The notes beneath the pieces are model-generated. The model was not told where the DNA came from. It did no database searches and was given only the letters and a program-made list of their open reading frames with translations. From positions 1 through 8,389 of the forward strand of contig DAIEPS010000074.1 in the NCBI GenBank assembly GCA_027348305.1: 8,389 nt of DNA, given 5' to 3'. The position numbers were made by a program, and so were the translations under genes. Positions 1-7,297 of this stretch are shown one piece after another (the first letter of the stretch is position 1; every line of letters begins with the position of its first letter). Source of the stretch: Anaerolineaceae bacterium. Its GTDB lineage: Bacteria > Chloroflexota > Anaerolineae > Anaerolineales > Anaerolineaceae.

Positions 1-526
1 AGAACGCCCGGGCAAGGGGTTGGCAGTCAAACAAGGAATGCTGGCTGCATCAGGTGAATATCGTTTCTTCTGTGATGTGGATTTTTCCATGCCGATCACC
101 GAAATACCCAGATTTCTCCCACCCAATTTGAAAAATACGGATATTGCCATCGCTTCAAGAGAAGCGAAAGGGGCTATCCGCTACAATGAGCCTTTTTCCC
201 GCCATGTTATTGGCAGGGTGTTTAACATGGTAGTCTGGGTTTTGGCTCTGCCCGGTATTAACGATACCCAGTGCGGTTTCAAATGTTTTTCGGCTGAAGC
301 CACTAAAAAGCTTTTCCCTTTGCAGTCCATCCATGGATGGACCTTTGATGTTGAAATTCTGGCCATTGCCAAACAGTTGGGCTATAAGGTCGTGGAAGTG
401 CCTGTTCCCTGGTACTATCAACCACAGAGTAAAGTAAATGTGGTGAAAGATTTTATGCGTACACTTAAAGAATTGTTCAAGGTGCGCAAGATCATCCGCA
501 GCCGCTCATATGAGAAACAAATTTGA
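1..526 (+). CDS. Polyprenyl-phosphate glycosyltransferase, GT2 family (ALG5/DPM1-like), 5' end missing
   Basis: This is the C-terminal 174 residues of a family 2 glycosyltransferase. The reading frame starts at base 2 and is open to the window edge, so the real start lies outside. Enzymes of this group move a sugar from a nucleotide sugar to a polyprenyl phosphate on the inner face of the cytoplasmic membrane, giving a lipid-linked donor for glycans or glycoproteins. Visible marks are the GKG-AV-GML segment at the left edge, the metal-binding DVD of FCDVDFSMP, the IASRE segment, the DTQCGFK motif (the most telling signature of the ALG5/DPM1 group), the FDVE motif and the EVPVPW segment, followed by a basic SKVN-containing tail. 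No C-terminal membrane domain (GtrA-like or paired hydrophobic helices) follows, so it resembles the soluble or peripheral forms. The sugar cannot be told from sequence. The 3' end overlaps rnhB by 17 bp, so the two are probably co-transcribed. Confidence 0.88.
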   Translation, partial: ERPGKGLAVKQGMLAASGEYRFFCDVDFSMPITEIPRFLPPNLKNTDIAIASREAKGAIRYNEPFSRHVIGRVFNMVVWVLALPGINDTQCGFKCFSAEATKKLFPLQSIHGWTFDVEILAIAKQLGYKVVEVPVPWYYQPQSKVNVVKDFMRTLKELFKVRKIIRSRSYEKQI

Positions 527-1166
527 TCCAACCGAGATTCCCCTTGCTCCTGATCTGACCTTTGAACGCAGTTTATGGGCTTGTGGCATTCACTCCATTG
601 CGGGGATTGATGAGGCCGGCCGCGGGGCGTGGGCTGGACCTGTGTATGCAGCGGCCGTAATATTGCCCTGCGACCCATCCATGGAACAAAAACTGGCTGG
701 CGTTCGAGATTCCAAACAAATAACATCACTCAAACGTATTCAACTGGCGCTGCTGATCAAACAAGACGCGCTGGCCTATGCAGTCGCTTATGCAGACGCG
801 GGTGAAATAGACCAATTGGGCATTTTGCCTGCCAACCGCCTGGCCATGATGCGGGCTATCAAGGCATTAAAAATTCAACCTGATCACCTGCTCATTGATG
901 CCATGTTTTTACCTGACCTGGAACAAGCGCAGACAGCTTTGATCAAGGGAGACCAGCGCAGTCTCAGTATCGCCGCAGCCTCGATCCTGGCAAAAACTGA
1001 ACGGGATGCCTGGATGATCGCGGCGCATGATCAATATCCAGCTTACCGTTTTGACCTGCACAAGGGTTACGGTACCAAGACCCATCAAATGGGATTGATC
1101 CGCGAGGGAATTTGTGACTTGCACCGCAAAACATACAAACCGATCAGGGTAATGATTGAAAAATAA
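510..1166 (+). CDS. rnhB: Ribonuclease HII
   Basis: Ribonuclease HII cuts the RNA strand of RNA-DNA hybrids and nicks 5' of single ribonucleotides built into DNA, starting ribonucleotide excision repair in the cytoplasm. The 218 residues match the family's usual size. The signature GIDEAGRG gives the first two catalytic acids, D34 and E35, and the GRG motif (37-39) that reads the RNA-DNA junction. The third acid is D130 in LLIDA. D148 in KGD lies 18 residues further on, the same spacing I recall for the fourth acid in the Bacillus enzyme. SIAAASILAK (152-161) and the conserved tyrosine of KGYGT (Y187) complete the set. The ATG at 510 lies inside the end of the glycosyltransferase gene. No clear Shine-Dalgarno precedes it, so translation may be coupled to the upstream gene. 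No other good start lies between it and the active site. A strong terminator follows after one base. Confidence 0.96.
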   Translation: MRNKFDPTEIPLAPDLTFERSLWACGIHSIAGIDEAGRGAWAGPVYAAAVILPCDPSMEQKLAGVRDSKQITSLKRIQLALLIKQDALAYAVAYADAGEIDQLGILPANRLAMMRAIKALKIQPDHLLIDAMFLPDLEQAQTALIKGDQRSLSIAAASILAKTERDAWMIAAHDQYPAYRFDLHKGYGTKTHQMGLIREGICDLHRKTYKPIRVMIEK

Positions 1167-1167
1167 C

Positions 1168-1202
1168 AAAAAGCGAGCTGGCCACCGGCCAGCTCGCTTT
1201 TT
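1168..1202. terminator. Bidirectional Rho-independent terminator between rnhB and the Ca2+-ATPase gene
   Basis: A perfect 16-bp inverted repeat (1168-1183 and 1187-1202) closes over the 3-base loop ACC. The outer five pairs are A-T, so each strand reads GC-rich stem then a run of five T. It begins one base after the rnhB stop codon and ends 13 bases before the stop codon of the oppositely oriented ATPase gene. It can therefore end transcription from both sides. Confidence 0.93.
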
Positions 1203-1215
1203 AAAGAATATGACA

Positions 1216-4062
1216 CTAATTGCGTTTTCTTCCGTAAAGGACCCACTTGGTGAGTTCGGCAACAACGGACGGGATGAGCAACAGGGGCAGGATCATCGAC
1301 CACTCGTTCCAACCCAGAGGCGTGGTCTGGAAGACCGGGTTAAGGAAAGGTATGTAAACCACTGCCAGCAGCAGGACAAATGAAAGCAACACTGCCCAGT
1401 TCATCCATTTGTTTGAGAAAATGCCAATCTTAAGCAGTGGATAGCGTTCTGACCTGGCGGTGTATGCACGCAACAACTCTGAGGCAGAAAGGGTCAGGAA
1501 GGCCATTGTCTCAGCATAAGGCAGGCGGGTCGCAAGTGGCATATCCAGGTGCATCAATCCGCGCCAGAACGCGAACAATGTAACCCCTGAGATCGCCAAG
1601 GTTTGAATGGCAACACCGATGGCCATTTGTTTATTGATGATCGGTTCCTTGGGAGGACGCGGTTTCTGATCCATGATATCCGGATCTCCCTTTTCGGTTC
1701 CGAGCGCCAATGCTGGTGCGCCATCCGAGATCAGGTTCAACCATAATAATTGAACAGGCACCAAAGGAGATAGTTGTTCGGTGGTAAGCTCCGGGAAGAG
1801 CAGTTTGCCAAAGGCGGTCGGTAAAAAGATGATCAAAATCTCGCCCAGGTTGCAAGAGATCAGGTAGTAAACAAATTTGCGGATGTTGGCGTAAATAATG
1901 CGGCCTTGCTCAACAGCAGAAACGATACTGACGTAATTGTCATCAGTGAGCACCATGTCGGCGGTATCTTTAGCCACATCTGTGCCAGTAATGCCCATTG
2001 AGACGCCGATGTCGGCTTGTTTGATCGCAGGGGCGTCATTGACGCCGTCGCCGGTCATGGCCACCACTTCACCGTTGGCTTGCAGGGCGTTAACGATACG
2101 CATTTTGTGCTCAGGCGACACCCTGGCGAACACGTCTGTTTCTTCCACTTCCTTGATCAACTGCGTGTCATCAATTTCATCCAGTTGAGCCCCGGTTAGC
2201 ACTTTGTGGCCCGGCCGCAGCAGACCAATACTCTCAGCTATGGCGCGAGCGGTGTTGGGGTAATCGCCCGTGATCATCAAAGTGCGAATGCCGGCTTTGG
2301 CTGCTGTAAGCAGTGCGGGTTTTACCTCAGGCCTTGCAGGGTCGATCATGCCGATCAAACCGGCAAAGATCAGATCTTTTTCAAGTTCAACGCTGTTCAG
2401 CTCTGCAGGGATGTTCTTCTCAAGTCTGAATGCCACTCCGATCACACGCAGGGCGTCTTTGGTCATGACATCGTTGGCATCCAAAATTTGCTTTCGCGCG
2501 GCTTCATCCAGGGGTTTGGCGGATTTGTCATCCATGGATTGCATCTGGGTGCAGAGTTTTAACACGATATCAGGTGCGCCTTTGACAGCCACTACGTGCA
2601 TGTTTTTATGGGTTGAATCCACAAAAGGTGAAATGTCTTCCAGACGGGGGTTGTCAATGGCGTGGATGGTGATCATGCGTTTGCGTTCTGAATCAAACGG
2701 GATCTCATTTTTGCGAGGATAAGCGGCGTTAAGATCCTTTGATCCAGCACCGGCTTTGTAAGCGGCTACCAAAATGGAACCCTCAGTTGGGTCGCCAACC
2801 ATCCGGTATTCGGCACCACCTTCTAGATCCGTTTCTTCAAGCAGCGCGTCGTTATTGAGTGCTCCCACCCATAAAGCGGATTTGACCGCAGGGTAGAGAT
2901 CAAGATCGACTTTTTTACCGTCCACTTTGAAATCACCTCTCGGTGCATACCCCTGGCCGGTCACTTCAACGAACTGGCCATCCACCCAAATGCGGGTGAC
3001 GGTCATTTCATTTTGGGTTAATGTGCCGGTTTTATCAGAACAAATGACGGTCGCTGATCCAAGTGTCTCAACTGATGACAGGCGGCGGATCAGTGCGTGG
3101 CGTTTGATCATTTCCTGCATGCCCAGCGCCAGGCTGATGGTCACAATTGCGGGCAGACCTTCAGGTACTGCAGCGATGGCCAGGCTGACCGCGATCATGA
3201 AGAGTTCGAGCGGATTGCCGCCTTCGAGGATGCCGACACCAAAGACAATGGCACATACCACCAGACAGGCCCAGCCCAGGGTCTTGCCCAATTGATCCAA
3301 ACGCTTTTGCAACGGCGTTTCTTCTTCGTTGACAGATTGCAACATATTGGCGATCAAACCCAATTGGGTGTGCATGCCGGTACTGGTGACCACGCCGTGT
3401 CCGCGGCCGTAAGAGATGACCGTGCCCATGTAAACAGTGTTCTTGCGGTCTCCCAACGATGACTTGACTTCAAGAGTGAGGTTGGCATTCTTTTGCACCG
3501 GTACCGATTCACCGGTCAGTGCAGCTTCTTCAACCCGCATATTGACTGCTTCGATCAGACGCAGGTCAGCCGGTACGAAATTACCTGCCTCGAGAAAAAC
3601 GATATCACCTGGCACCAGTTGATTGGATGGAACGGAAATGCGTTTTCCGTCTCTCATCACCTGGGCATCGGGGGCAGCCATCTTTTTTAAAGCCGCGAGC
3701 GCTTCTTCTGCTCGCGATTCCTGGATGACCCCCAGGACCGCGTTCAAGATGACGATCAGCAGGATCGCCCCAGAATCCACCCATTCACCCAGGATCATGG
3801 AGATGATGGAGGCTACAATGAGCAAAACGATCACAAAAGATTTTAATTGGGCAAAAACGAGCTGCAGAAAAGTGGCTCTTGGCTTTTCTCGTAGTTGATT
3901 GAGCCCATGAACCTGTTGGCGTTTTTCCACCTCGGCGCTGGTCAATCCCTTAACCGTGGTTGTTTCCAATTGATTCAATACCTCATCCGCGCTCAGCGCG
4001 TGCCAGGTAACCGAAAGGTCTTCCGCCGTCGTTACAGCGGCATCTGGTTTCTTTGCATTCAT
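1216..4062 (-). CDS. Calcium-translocating P-type ATPase, P2A (SERCA/PMR1-like)
   Basis: This integral membrane pump (948 residues) uses ATP to export a divalent cation, most likely Ca2+. Domains in order are: N-terminal cation-ATPase segment (about 17-60); M1-M2 (about 70-116); actuator domain with TGES at 183-186; M3-M4 (262-314) with PEGLPA at 300-305; phosphorylation site DKTGTLT with D343; nucleotide domain with GDPTEG (423-428) and KGAPD (494-498); TGD at 598-600; hinge TGDGVNDAP at 670-678; and M5-M10 (about 729-945). Ligand residues corresponding to SERCA E309, N768, E771, N796, D800 and E908 appear as E301, N738, E741, N776, D780 and E862. No heavy-metal-binding N-terminal domain (CxxC) is present, which argues against Cu/Zn/Cd pumps. 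Mn2+ transport is possible. The ATG is preceded by GGAG with an 8-base spacer. The gene starts 30 bp after glgC ends and probably shares its transcript. Confidence 0.95.
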   Translation of the reverse strand: MNAKKPDAAVTTAEDLSVTWHALSADEVLNQLETTTVKGLTSAEVEKRQQVHGLNQLREKPRATFLQLVFAQLKSFVIVLLIVASIISMILGEWVDSGAILLIVILNAVLGVIQESRAEEALAALKKMAAPDAQVMRDGKRISVPSNQLVPGDIVFLEAGNFVPADLRLIEAVNMRVEEAALTGESVPVQKNANLTLEVKSSLGDRKNTVYMGTVISYGRGHGVVTSTGMHTQLGLIANMLQSVNEEETPLQKRLDQLGKTLGWACLVVCAIVFGVGILEGGNPLELFMIAVSLAIAAVPEGLPAIVTISLALGMQEMIKRHALIRRLSSVETLGSATVICSDKTGTLTQNEMTVTRIWVDGQFVEVTGQGYAPRGDFKVDGKKVDLDLYPAVKSALWVGALNNDALLEETDLEGGAEYRMVGDPTEGSILVAAYKAGAGSKDLNAAYPRKNEIPFDSERKRMITIHAIDNPRLEDISPFVDSTHKNMHVVAVKGAPDIVLKLCTQMQSMDDKSAKPLDEAARKQILDANDVMTKDALRVIGVAFRLEKNIPAELNSVELEKDLIFAGLIGMIDPARPEVKPALLTAAKAGIRTLMITGDYPNTARAIAESIGLLRPGHKVLTGAQLDEIDDTQLIKEVEETDVFARVSPEHKMRIVNALQANGEVVAMTGDGVNDAPAIKQADIGVSMGITGTDVAKDTADMVLTDDNYVSIVSAVEQGRIIYANIRKFVYYLISCNLGEILIIFLPTAFGKLLFPELTTEQLSPLVPVQLLWLNLISDGAPALALGTEKGDPDIMDQKPRPPKEPIINKQMAIGVAIQTLAISGVTLFAFWRGLMHLDMPLATRLPYAETMAFLTLSASELLRAYTARSERYPLLKIGIFSNKWMNWAVLLSFVLLLAVVYIPFLNPVFQTTPLGWNEWSMILPLLLIPSVVAELTKWVLYGRKRN

Positions 4063-4092
4063 TTATTGAACTCCAGTATTAAAAATGAAAAA

Positions 4093-5349
4093 TCAAGGGG
4101 CTATTATCGTCCCCGGCAAAATTTGGGAGTTCTTCGGGATTACGACAATCCCATCCCTGACCACCCAATGTGGACCATCCATTTCGGTTCCTCGCGGAAA
4201 CGGACGGATGATCACGCCATTACCCAAACGTGCGTTTTTATCGATGATCGCGCCTTCAACGGAACAATCACCTCCAATATGAAGAGGAAGCTTCTTGCCT
4301 TCTGCTGCCCAATCTCTTTCATAATAGTCGTTTCCCATTAAGATACTGTCTTTGATCTTCACACCGCTGCAGATCTGGCTGCGCAGCCCAATTATTGAAT
4401 GATGGATGATCGCGTTTTCAATTCGGCAGCCTTCTGAAAGCAAAGTGTCTTCCATCACGCAATTGGTGATCACCGAACCCGGTAAAAAGCGAGGATGGCT
4501 GTAGATGGGGTTTGAAGGGTCAAAAAAGTTGAAGGGAGGATTTGGCATGGCCAGGGCCAGGTTTGTATCATAAAAGGTGCGGATCGTTCCAATATCTTCC
4601 CAAAATCCTTCAAAGTCATAGCCGTAAACCGAGTGAGTGTTGATCGCAGAAGGAAGTACTTCTCCGCCAAAATCATCATCAGTGTTTGTTTCAAGCAGAT
4701 CAATGAGAACATCAGTTTTGAAGAGATAAATCCCCATCGACCCCAGGAATGGTTTATCAGGGTCTTCACGGCAAGCGGCATATTTAAGAGTTTGTTCGTC
4801 TTTTGGCTTTTCAAAGAAATCGGTGATCTTGTTGGCAGGATCTCTTTTCAAAATTCCAAAGCGGGGAGCGTCTTCTTTATTTATGGGTTGAACGGCGACT
4901 GTAATATCCGCGTTCTGGCTGACGTGAAAATCAGCCATCTTGGCAAAATCCATGCGGTAAAGATGATCACCGGCGAGGATCAGCACATATTTTGCCCTGG
5001 AAGAACGGATCTCGGGTAATTGTTTTCGTACAGCGTCTGCGGTTCCCTGGTACCAGGCCATGTTGCCCATGGTTTGTTCTGCGGCCCAAATTTGCACCCA
5101 ACCATTATGGAAGGCATCGAAGTTATAGGTGCGAACAATATGCCGGTGCAGCGAAATGGAATTGAACTGGGTAAGCACACCAATTCTAAGGATGCCTGAG
5201 TTGATGCAGTTACTGATGGGAATATCGATCAACCGATATTTGCCAGCCATTGGTACTGCCGGCTTGGAACGCTGCTGTGTTAATGGAAAAAGCCTTGAAC
5301 CGCGTCCACCGCCTAAAATGACCGCCAGGATGTCATCTACATTTGCCAT
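4093..5349 (-). CDS. glgC: Glucose-1-phosphate adenylyltransferase (ADP-glucose pyrophosphorylase)
   Basis: GlgC joins ATP and glucose-1-phosphate to make ADP-glucose, the committed, allosterically controlled step of bacterial glycogen synthesis in the cytoplasm. The 418 residues match the family's usual length of about 420-430. The nucleotidyltransferase domain shows LGGGRGSRL (12-20), RSKPAVPMAGKYRLIDIPIS (28-47), GTADAVR (102-108), GDHLYRMD (127-134) with the likely catalytic D128, FEKPK (179-183) with K181 in the glucose-1-phosphate site, and WEDIGT (250-255). The C-terminal half is a left-handed beta-helix domain of hexapeptide-like repeats (about 295-418), including IHHSIIG and AIIDKNAR. 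The stretch from PIYSHPRFLP to NDYYE resembles cyanobacterial and plant AGPases more than the enterobacterial form. An in-frame stop just upstream leaves ATG 5349 as the only reasonable start, with AAAGGTG as Shine-Dalgarno. No other glg gene is in the window; the next gene downstream is the Ca2+-ATPase. Confidence 0.96.
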   Translation of the reverse strand: MANVDDILAVILGGGRGSRLFPLTQQRSKPAVPMAGKYRLIDIPISNCINSGILRIGVLTQFNSISLHRHIVRTYNFDAFHNGWVQIWAAEQTMGNMAWYQGTADAVRKQLPEIRSSRAKYVLILAGDHLYRMDFAKMADFHVSQNADITVAVQPINKEDAPRFGILKRDPANKITDFFEKPKDEQTLKYAACREDPDKPFLGSMGIYLFKTDVLIDLLETNTDDDFGGEVLPSAINTHSVYGYDFEGFWEDIGTIRTFYDTNLALAMPNPPFNFFDPSNPIYSHPRFLPGSVITNCVMEDTLLSEGCRIENAIIHHSIIGLRSQICSGVKIKDSILMGNDYYERDWAAEGKKLPLHIGGDCSVEGAIIDKNARLGNGVIIRPFPRGTEMDGPHWVVRDGIVVIPKNSQILPGTIIAP

Positions 5350-5413
5350 TCTGCACCTTTCTCAACATGGGTAAGGGTTTCAGTCATCATATTCTCATTC
5401 AGAGATTCCAATA

Positions 5414-5442
5414 AGAATACAATAAGTGAAATGTATAGTCAA
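5414..5442 (-). promoter_or_regulatory. Sigma70-like promoter of glgC, with tandem CTTATTG repeats
   Basis: On the minus strand TTGACT (5437-5442) is followed after exactly 17 bases by TATTCT (5414-5419), giving a 5/6 match at -35 and 4/6 at -10. The predicted start is near 5407, with a leader of roughly 58 bases before the glgC ATG. A 7-base direct repeat CTTATTG (5420-5426 and 5409-5415) has an 11-bp period and brackets the -10 box, as an operator might. The 139-bp gap 5350-5488 holds this promoter and leader; I see no stem-loop terminator for the upstream MFS gene in it. Confidence 0.65.
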
Positions 5443-5488
5443 TCCATTTTAATCCGTTCTTACAATTTTCTGATAACGAATATTGAGG

Positions 5489-6844
5489 TCAATCCGCGGA
5501 TGGGTGAGAAAAGGCTCGTTTTGACACCAGGAAGAGGACTGAACAAAGAAGTGCTCCAAATATGTATGGGGCGCTGGATCCAAGGGTTTGAAATAGAGCG
5601 CCGCCGAGTACAGGTGCCAGTGCATTTGCGGCACTTAATAGGGCGGCAGAGATTCCCAGGGTTCCTCCAATCTCTTCGATGGAAACTTTTCGGGTGAGCA
5701 GACTGTTGACCGAAGGCTGTAAGACGCCTCCGCCAATCGCTGCCGGAACCATGGCCAACAGCAGCCATCCGAGGCCGAGTAACCCCTTTTTACCTTCTGA
5801 CGGAACATTGATCTGTAAGTGTTGAGTGGGAGGAGTTTCTCCAGGCAGGTTACGGCCGCCGCTTAATTCGGCGGTCACTGCTTTTTGTGAATACCAGGGG
5901 GGCGGGATCCGCGGGGTCAAAGCGGTCAATAGTAAGCCTGCCACCAACATGGCCAACCCAAAACGGATGAGCCAGGTTTCACCAAAGCGTCGGCTCCATT
6001 TGCCAATAAAATAGCCCTGCACAGAAACGACAAGTATTCCAACCCACACAAAGATGATGGAATTACCTGAGGCATTTAATCCGAGTCGGTTAAGGGTAAA
6101 TAGTGAGAGCAGTTGTTGGAAGCCGCCGAAGGCGATCTGATAGATAAAAAGCAGAATCAATAAGAATCCAACCATTGGTTTCTTTAAAGTTGCGAAGAAT
6201 AGTGCCAGTGAGATTTCTTTACGGGAGGTCAGGGATATTGTTTTACCTGCTGGGTGAGTCTCTTTGAGCAGCACTATGGTCATGATGATAGAAAGGAGTG
6301 AGAAACCTGCCGCTACGAATGCAGGTACATGATAATTGTTGCCGCTTGCAGAAAGTGAGAGAAAGGCAATTACCGGGCCAACCACAAAACCCAACCCAAA
6401 TGCTGCGCCAATTAACCCAAGACCCTGGGTGCGGTTTTTCTCAGTGGTGATATCGCTGATCACGGCTTGCGCGGTCGAAATGTTGGCTCCTGATAAGCCG
6501 TCCAGAATGCGGGCGGCGAAAAGCATCCAGAGCGAATTTGCAAACCCCAGCAGGAGAAAACCAAGCAGGGTGCCCGCCTGGCTGATGATCAATATGGGTT
6601 TTCTGCCAAAGCGGTCAGACAATCGGCCGAGGATGGGGGCGCCTACCACCTGCATGGCCGGGTAAGCAGCGCCGAGGATACCAATGGTAGTGGCGTTGGC
6701 ACCAAATGAAGCTGCATAAAAAGACATTAATGGGATGATGATCGTCAATCCAAGTAAATCGATCAAGATGATCACAAATACAGGGATGATCTTCTTGAAA
6801 TCGAGCTTATCTTCTGGGGGTGTTGTAACTTCTTTGTCTTTCAT
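5489..6844 (-). CDS. Major facilitator superfamily exporter, DHA1 (TetA-like) family
   Basis: This is a polytopic inner-membrane transporter of 451 residues, probably a proton-driven drug or metabolite exporter. I count about 12 membrane segments: 20-40, 52-72, 83-101, 104-126, 142-164, 173-194, 219-239, 262-281, 292-309, 354-373, 394-414 and 424-441. MFS motif A, GRLSDRFGRK (73-82), sits between segments 2 and 3 with its D77. The run DGLSGANISTAQA-SDIT (115-133) and the GLGFVVGP stretch (151-157) in segment 5 resemble the DHA1/TetA group, including motif C. Odd is a hydrophilic, proline-rich loop of about 44 residues (310-353) between segments 9 and 10, on the outer side by the usual topology, where most relatives have a short turn. 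The ATG is well placed behind AGGAG with a 6-base spacer. It has its own promoter and appears monocistronic. The substrate cannot be inferred; I would not call it a tetracycline resistance gene. Confidence 0.88.
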   Translation of the reverse strand: MKDKEVTTPPEDKLDFKKIIPVFVIILIDLLGLTIIIPLMSFYAASFGANATTIGILGAAYPAMQVVGAPILGRLSDRFGRKPILIISQAGTLLGFLLLGFANSLWMLFAARILDGLSGANISTAQAVISDITTEKNRTQGLGLIGAAFGLGFVVGPVIAFLSLSASGNNYHVPAFVAAGFSLLSIIMTIVLLKETHPAGKTISLTSRKEISLALFFATLKKPMVGFLLILLFIYQIAFGGFQQLLSLFTLNRLGLNASGNSIIFVWVGILVVSVQGYFIGKWSRRFGETWLIRFGLAMLVAGLLLTALTPRIPPPWYSQKAVTAELSGGRNLPGETPPTQHLQINVPSEGKKGLLGLGWLLLAMVPAAIGGGVLQPSVNSLLTRKVSIEEIGGTLGISAALLSAANALAPVLGGALFQTLGSSAPYIFGALLCSVLFLVSKRAFSHPSAD

Positions 6845-6864
6845 AATTAACTCCTGCTTTCAGA

Positions 6865-6900
6865 TATGACAATCATAACTACTGGCAGGATCAATTTCAA
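6865..6900 (-). promoter_or_regulatory. Promoter of the MFS gene with an overlapping dyad operator candidate
   Basis: On the minus strand TTGAAA (6895-6900) and TATGAT (6872-6877) are 17 bases apart, each a 5/6 match to consensus. A perfect dyad, TATGA-CAA-TCATA (6865-6877, plus-strand reading), covers the -10 box and the predicted start near 6865, a classic place for a repressor to bind. The leader is about 20 bases. The remainder of the 109-bp gap (6901-6953) is AT-rich; I find no terminator for the tfoX-like gene there. Confidence 0.65.
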
Positions 6901-6953
6901 TGCAGTATATGAAAATTTTGCCTTGGTGTATAAGGTTTATATAAAGATTTATT

Positions 6954-7280
6954 CTATTTGGATGGCAAGGTTCGAGCGAATTCCACTCCCAGTTGGATCC
7001 ATTCCGCCAATTCTTTTTCATCCCTGGTGCCGGACGGGATGATTTCCAACCAACCGCTCATGGCTTTGCCAGTCAAATCAAAAGGTTTTGCTGATGGGCG
7101 GTTCAGTAAATTGGTATATTGATCTTTGCCGACCCTAACGATGAGGTTGTTTCCATGTACCCCACATGCCATGTTGCCGTTGATTAAATATCCTATACCA
7201 CCAAACATTTTCTTTTCGATCAGGTTTTCATTTTTCAGAATTACGCGAATTCTGTCTACTAGTTGATCATCGAAAGCCAT
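6954..7280 (-). CDS. TfoX/Sxy N-terminal domain protein
   Basis: This small cytoplasmic protein of 108 residues consists of a TfoX/Sxy N-terminal domain alone. The family mark is MFGGIGYLING (25-35), preceded by a helix rich in charged residues and followed by beta strands (ACGVHGNNLIVRV, then MSGWLEI at 74-80) and a C-terminal helix (88-104). In gamma-proteobacteria the full-length two-domain Sxy/TfoX acts with CRP to turn on competence genes. Single-domain proteins like this one are widespread outside that group and their role is not established, so a competence function should not be assumed. Translation starts at ATG 7280 behind GGAGG with a 6-base spacer. The gene begins 17 bp after the rhomboid gene ends, so the pair is most likely one operon. 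Confidence 0.85.
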   Translation of the reverse strand: MAFDDQLVDRIRVILKNENLIEKKMFGGIGYLINGNMACGVHGNNLIVRVGKDQYTNLLNRPSAKPFDLTGKAMSGWLEIIPSGTRDEKELAEWIQLGVEFARTLPSK

Positions 7281-7297
7281 GGAATCCCTCCAGAAAT

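Noticed and set aside
2206..2722. Rightward open frames of 118 and 150 codons inside the ATPase gene
   Set aside because: They lie antisense to a gene with full P-type ATPase motifs, have no ribosome binding site I can support and show no recognisable protein features.
3895..4341. Rightward 148-codon frame across the glgC-ATPase junction
   Set aside because: It covers the 3' end of glgC and the 5' end of the ATPase gene on the opposite strand; both real genes have strong motifs there and the frame's product looks like nothing known.
5431..5697. Rightward 88-codon frame between glgC and the MFS gene
   Set aside because: Most of it is antisense to the conserved C-terminal half of the MFS transporter, and the rest overlaps the glgC promoter; no ribosome binding site.
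5489..6844. Naming the MFS gene tetA
   Set aside because: Motif A and the segment 4-5 wording fit the whole DHA1 group; nothing in the sequence fixes tetracycline as the substrate.
6954..7280. Calling the small TfoX-like protein a competence activator
   Set aside because: Only the N-terminal domain is present and no competence genes or CRP-S-type sites are visible in the window.
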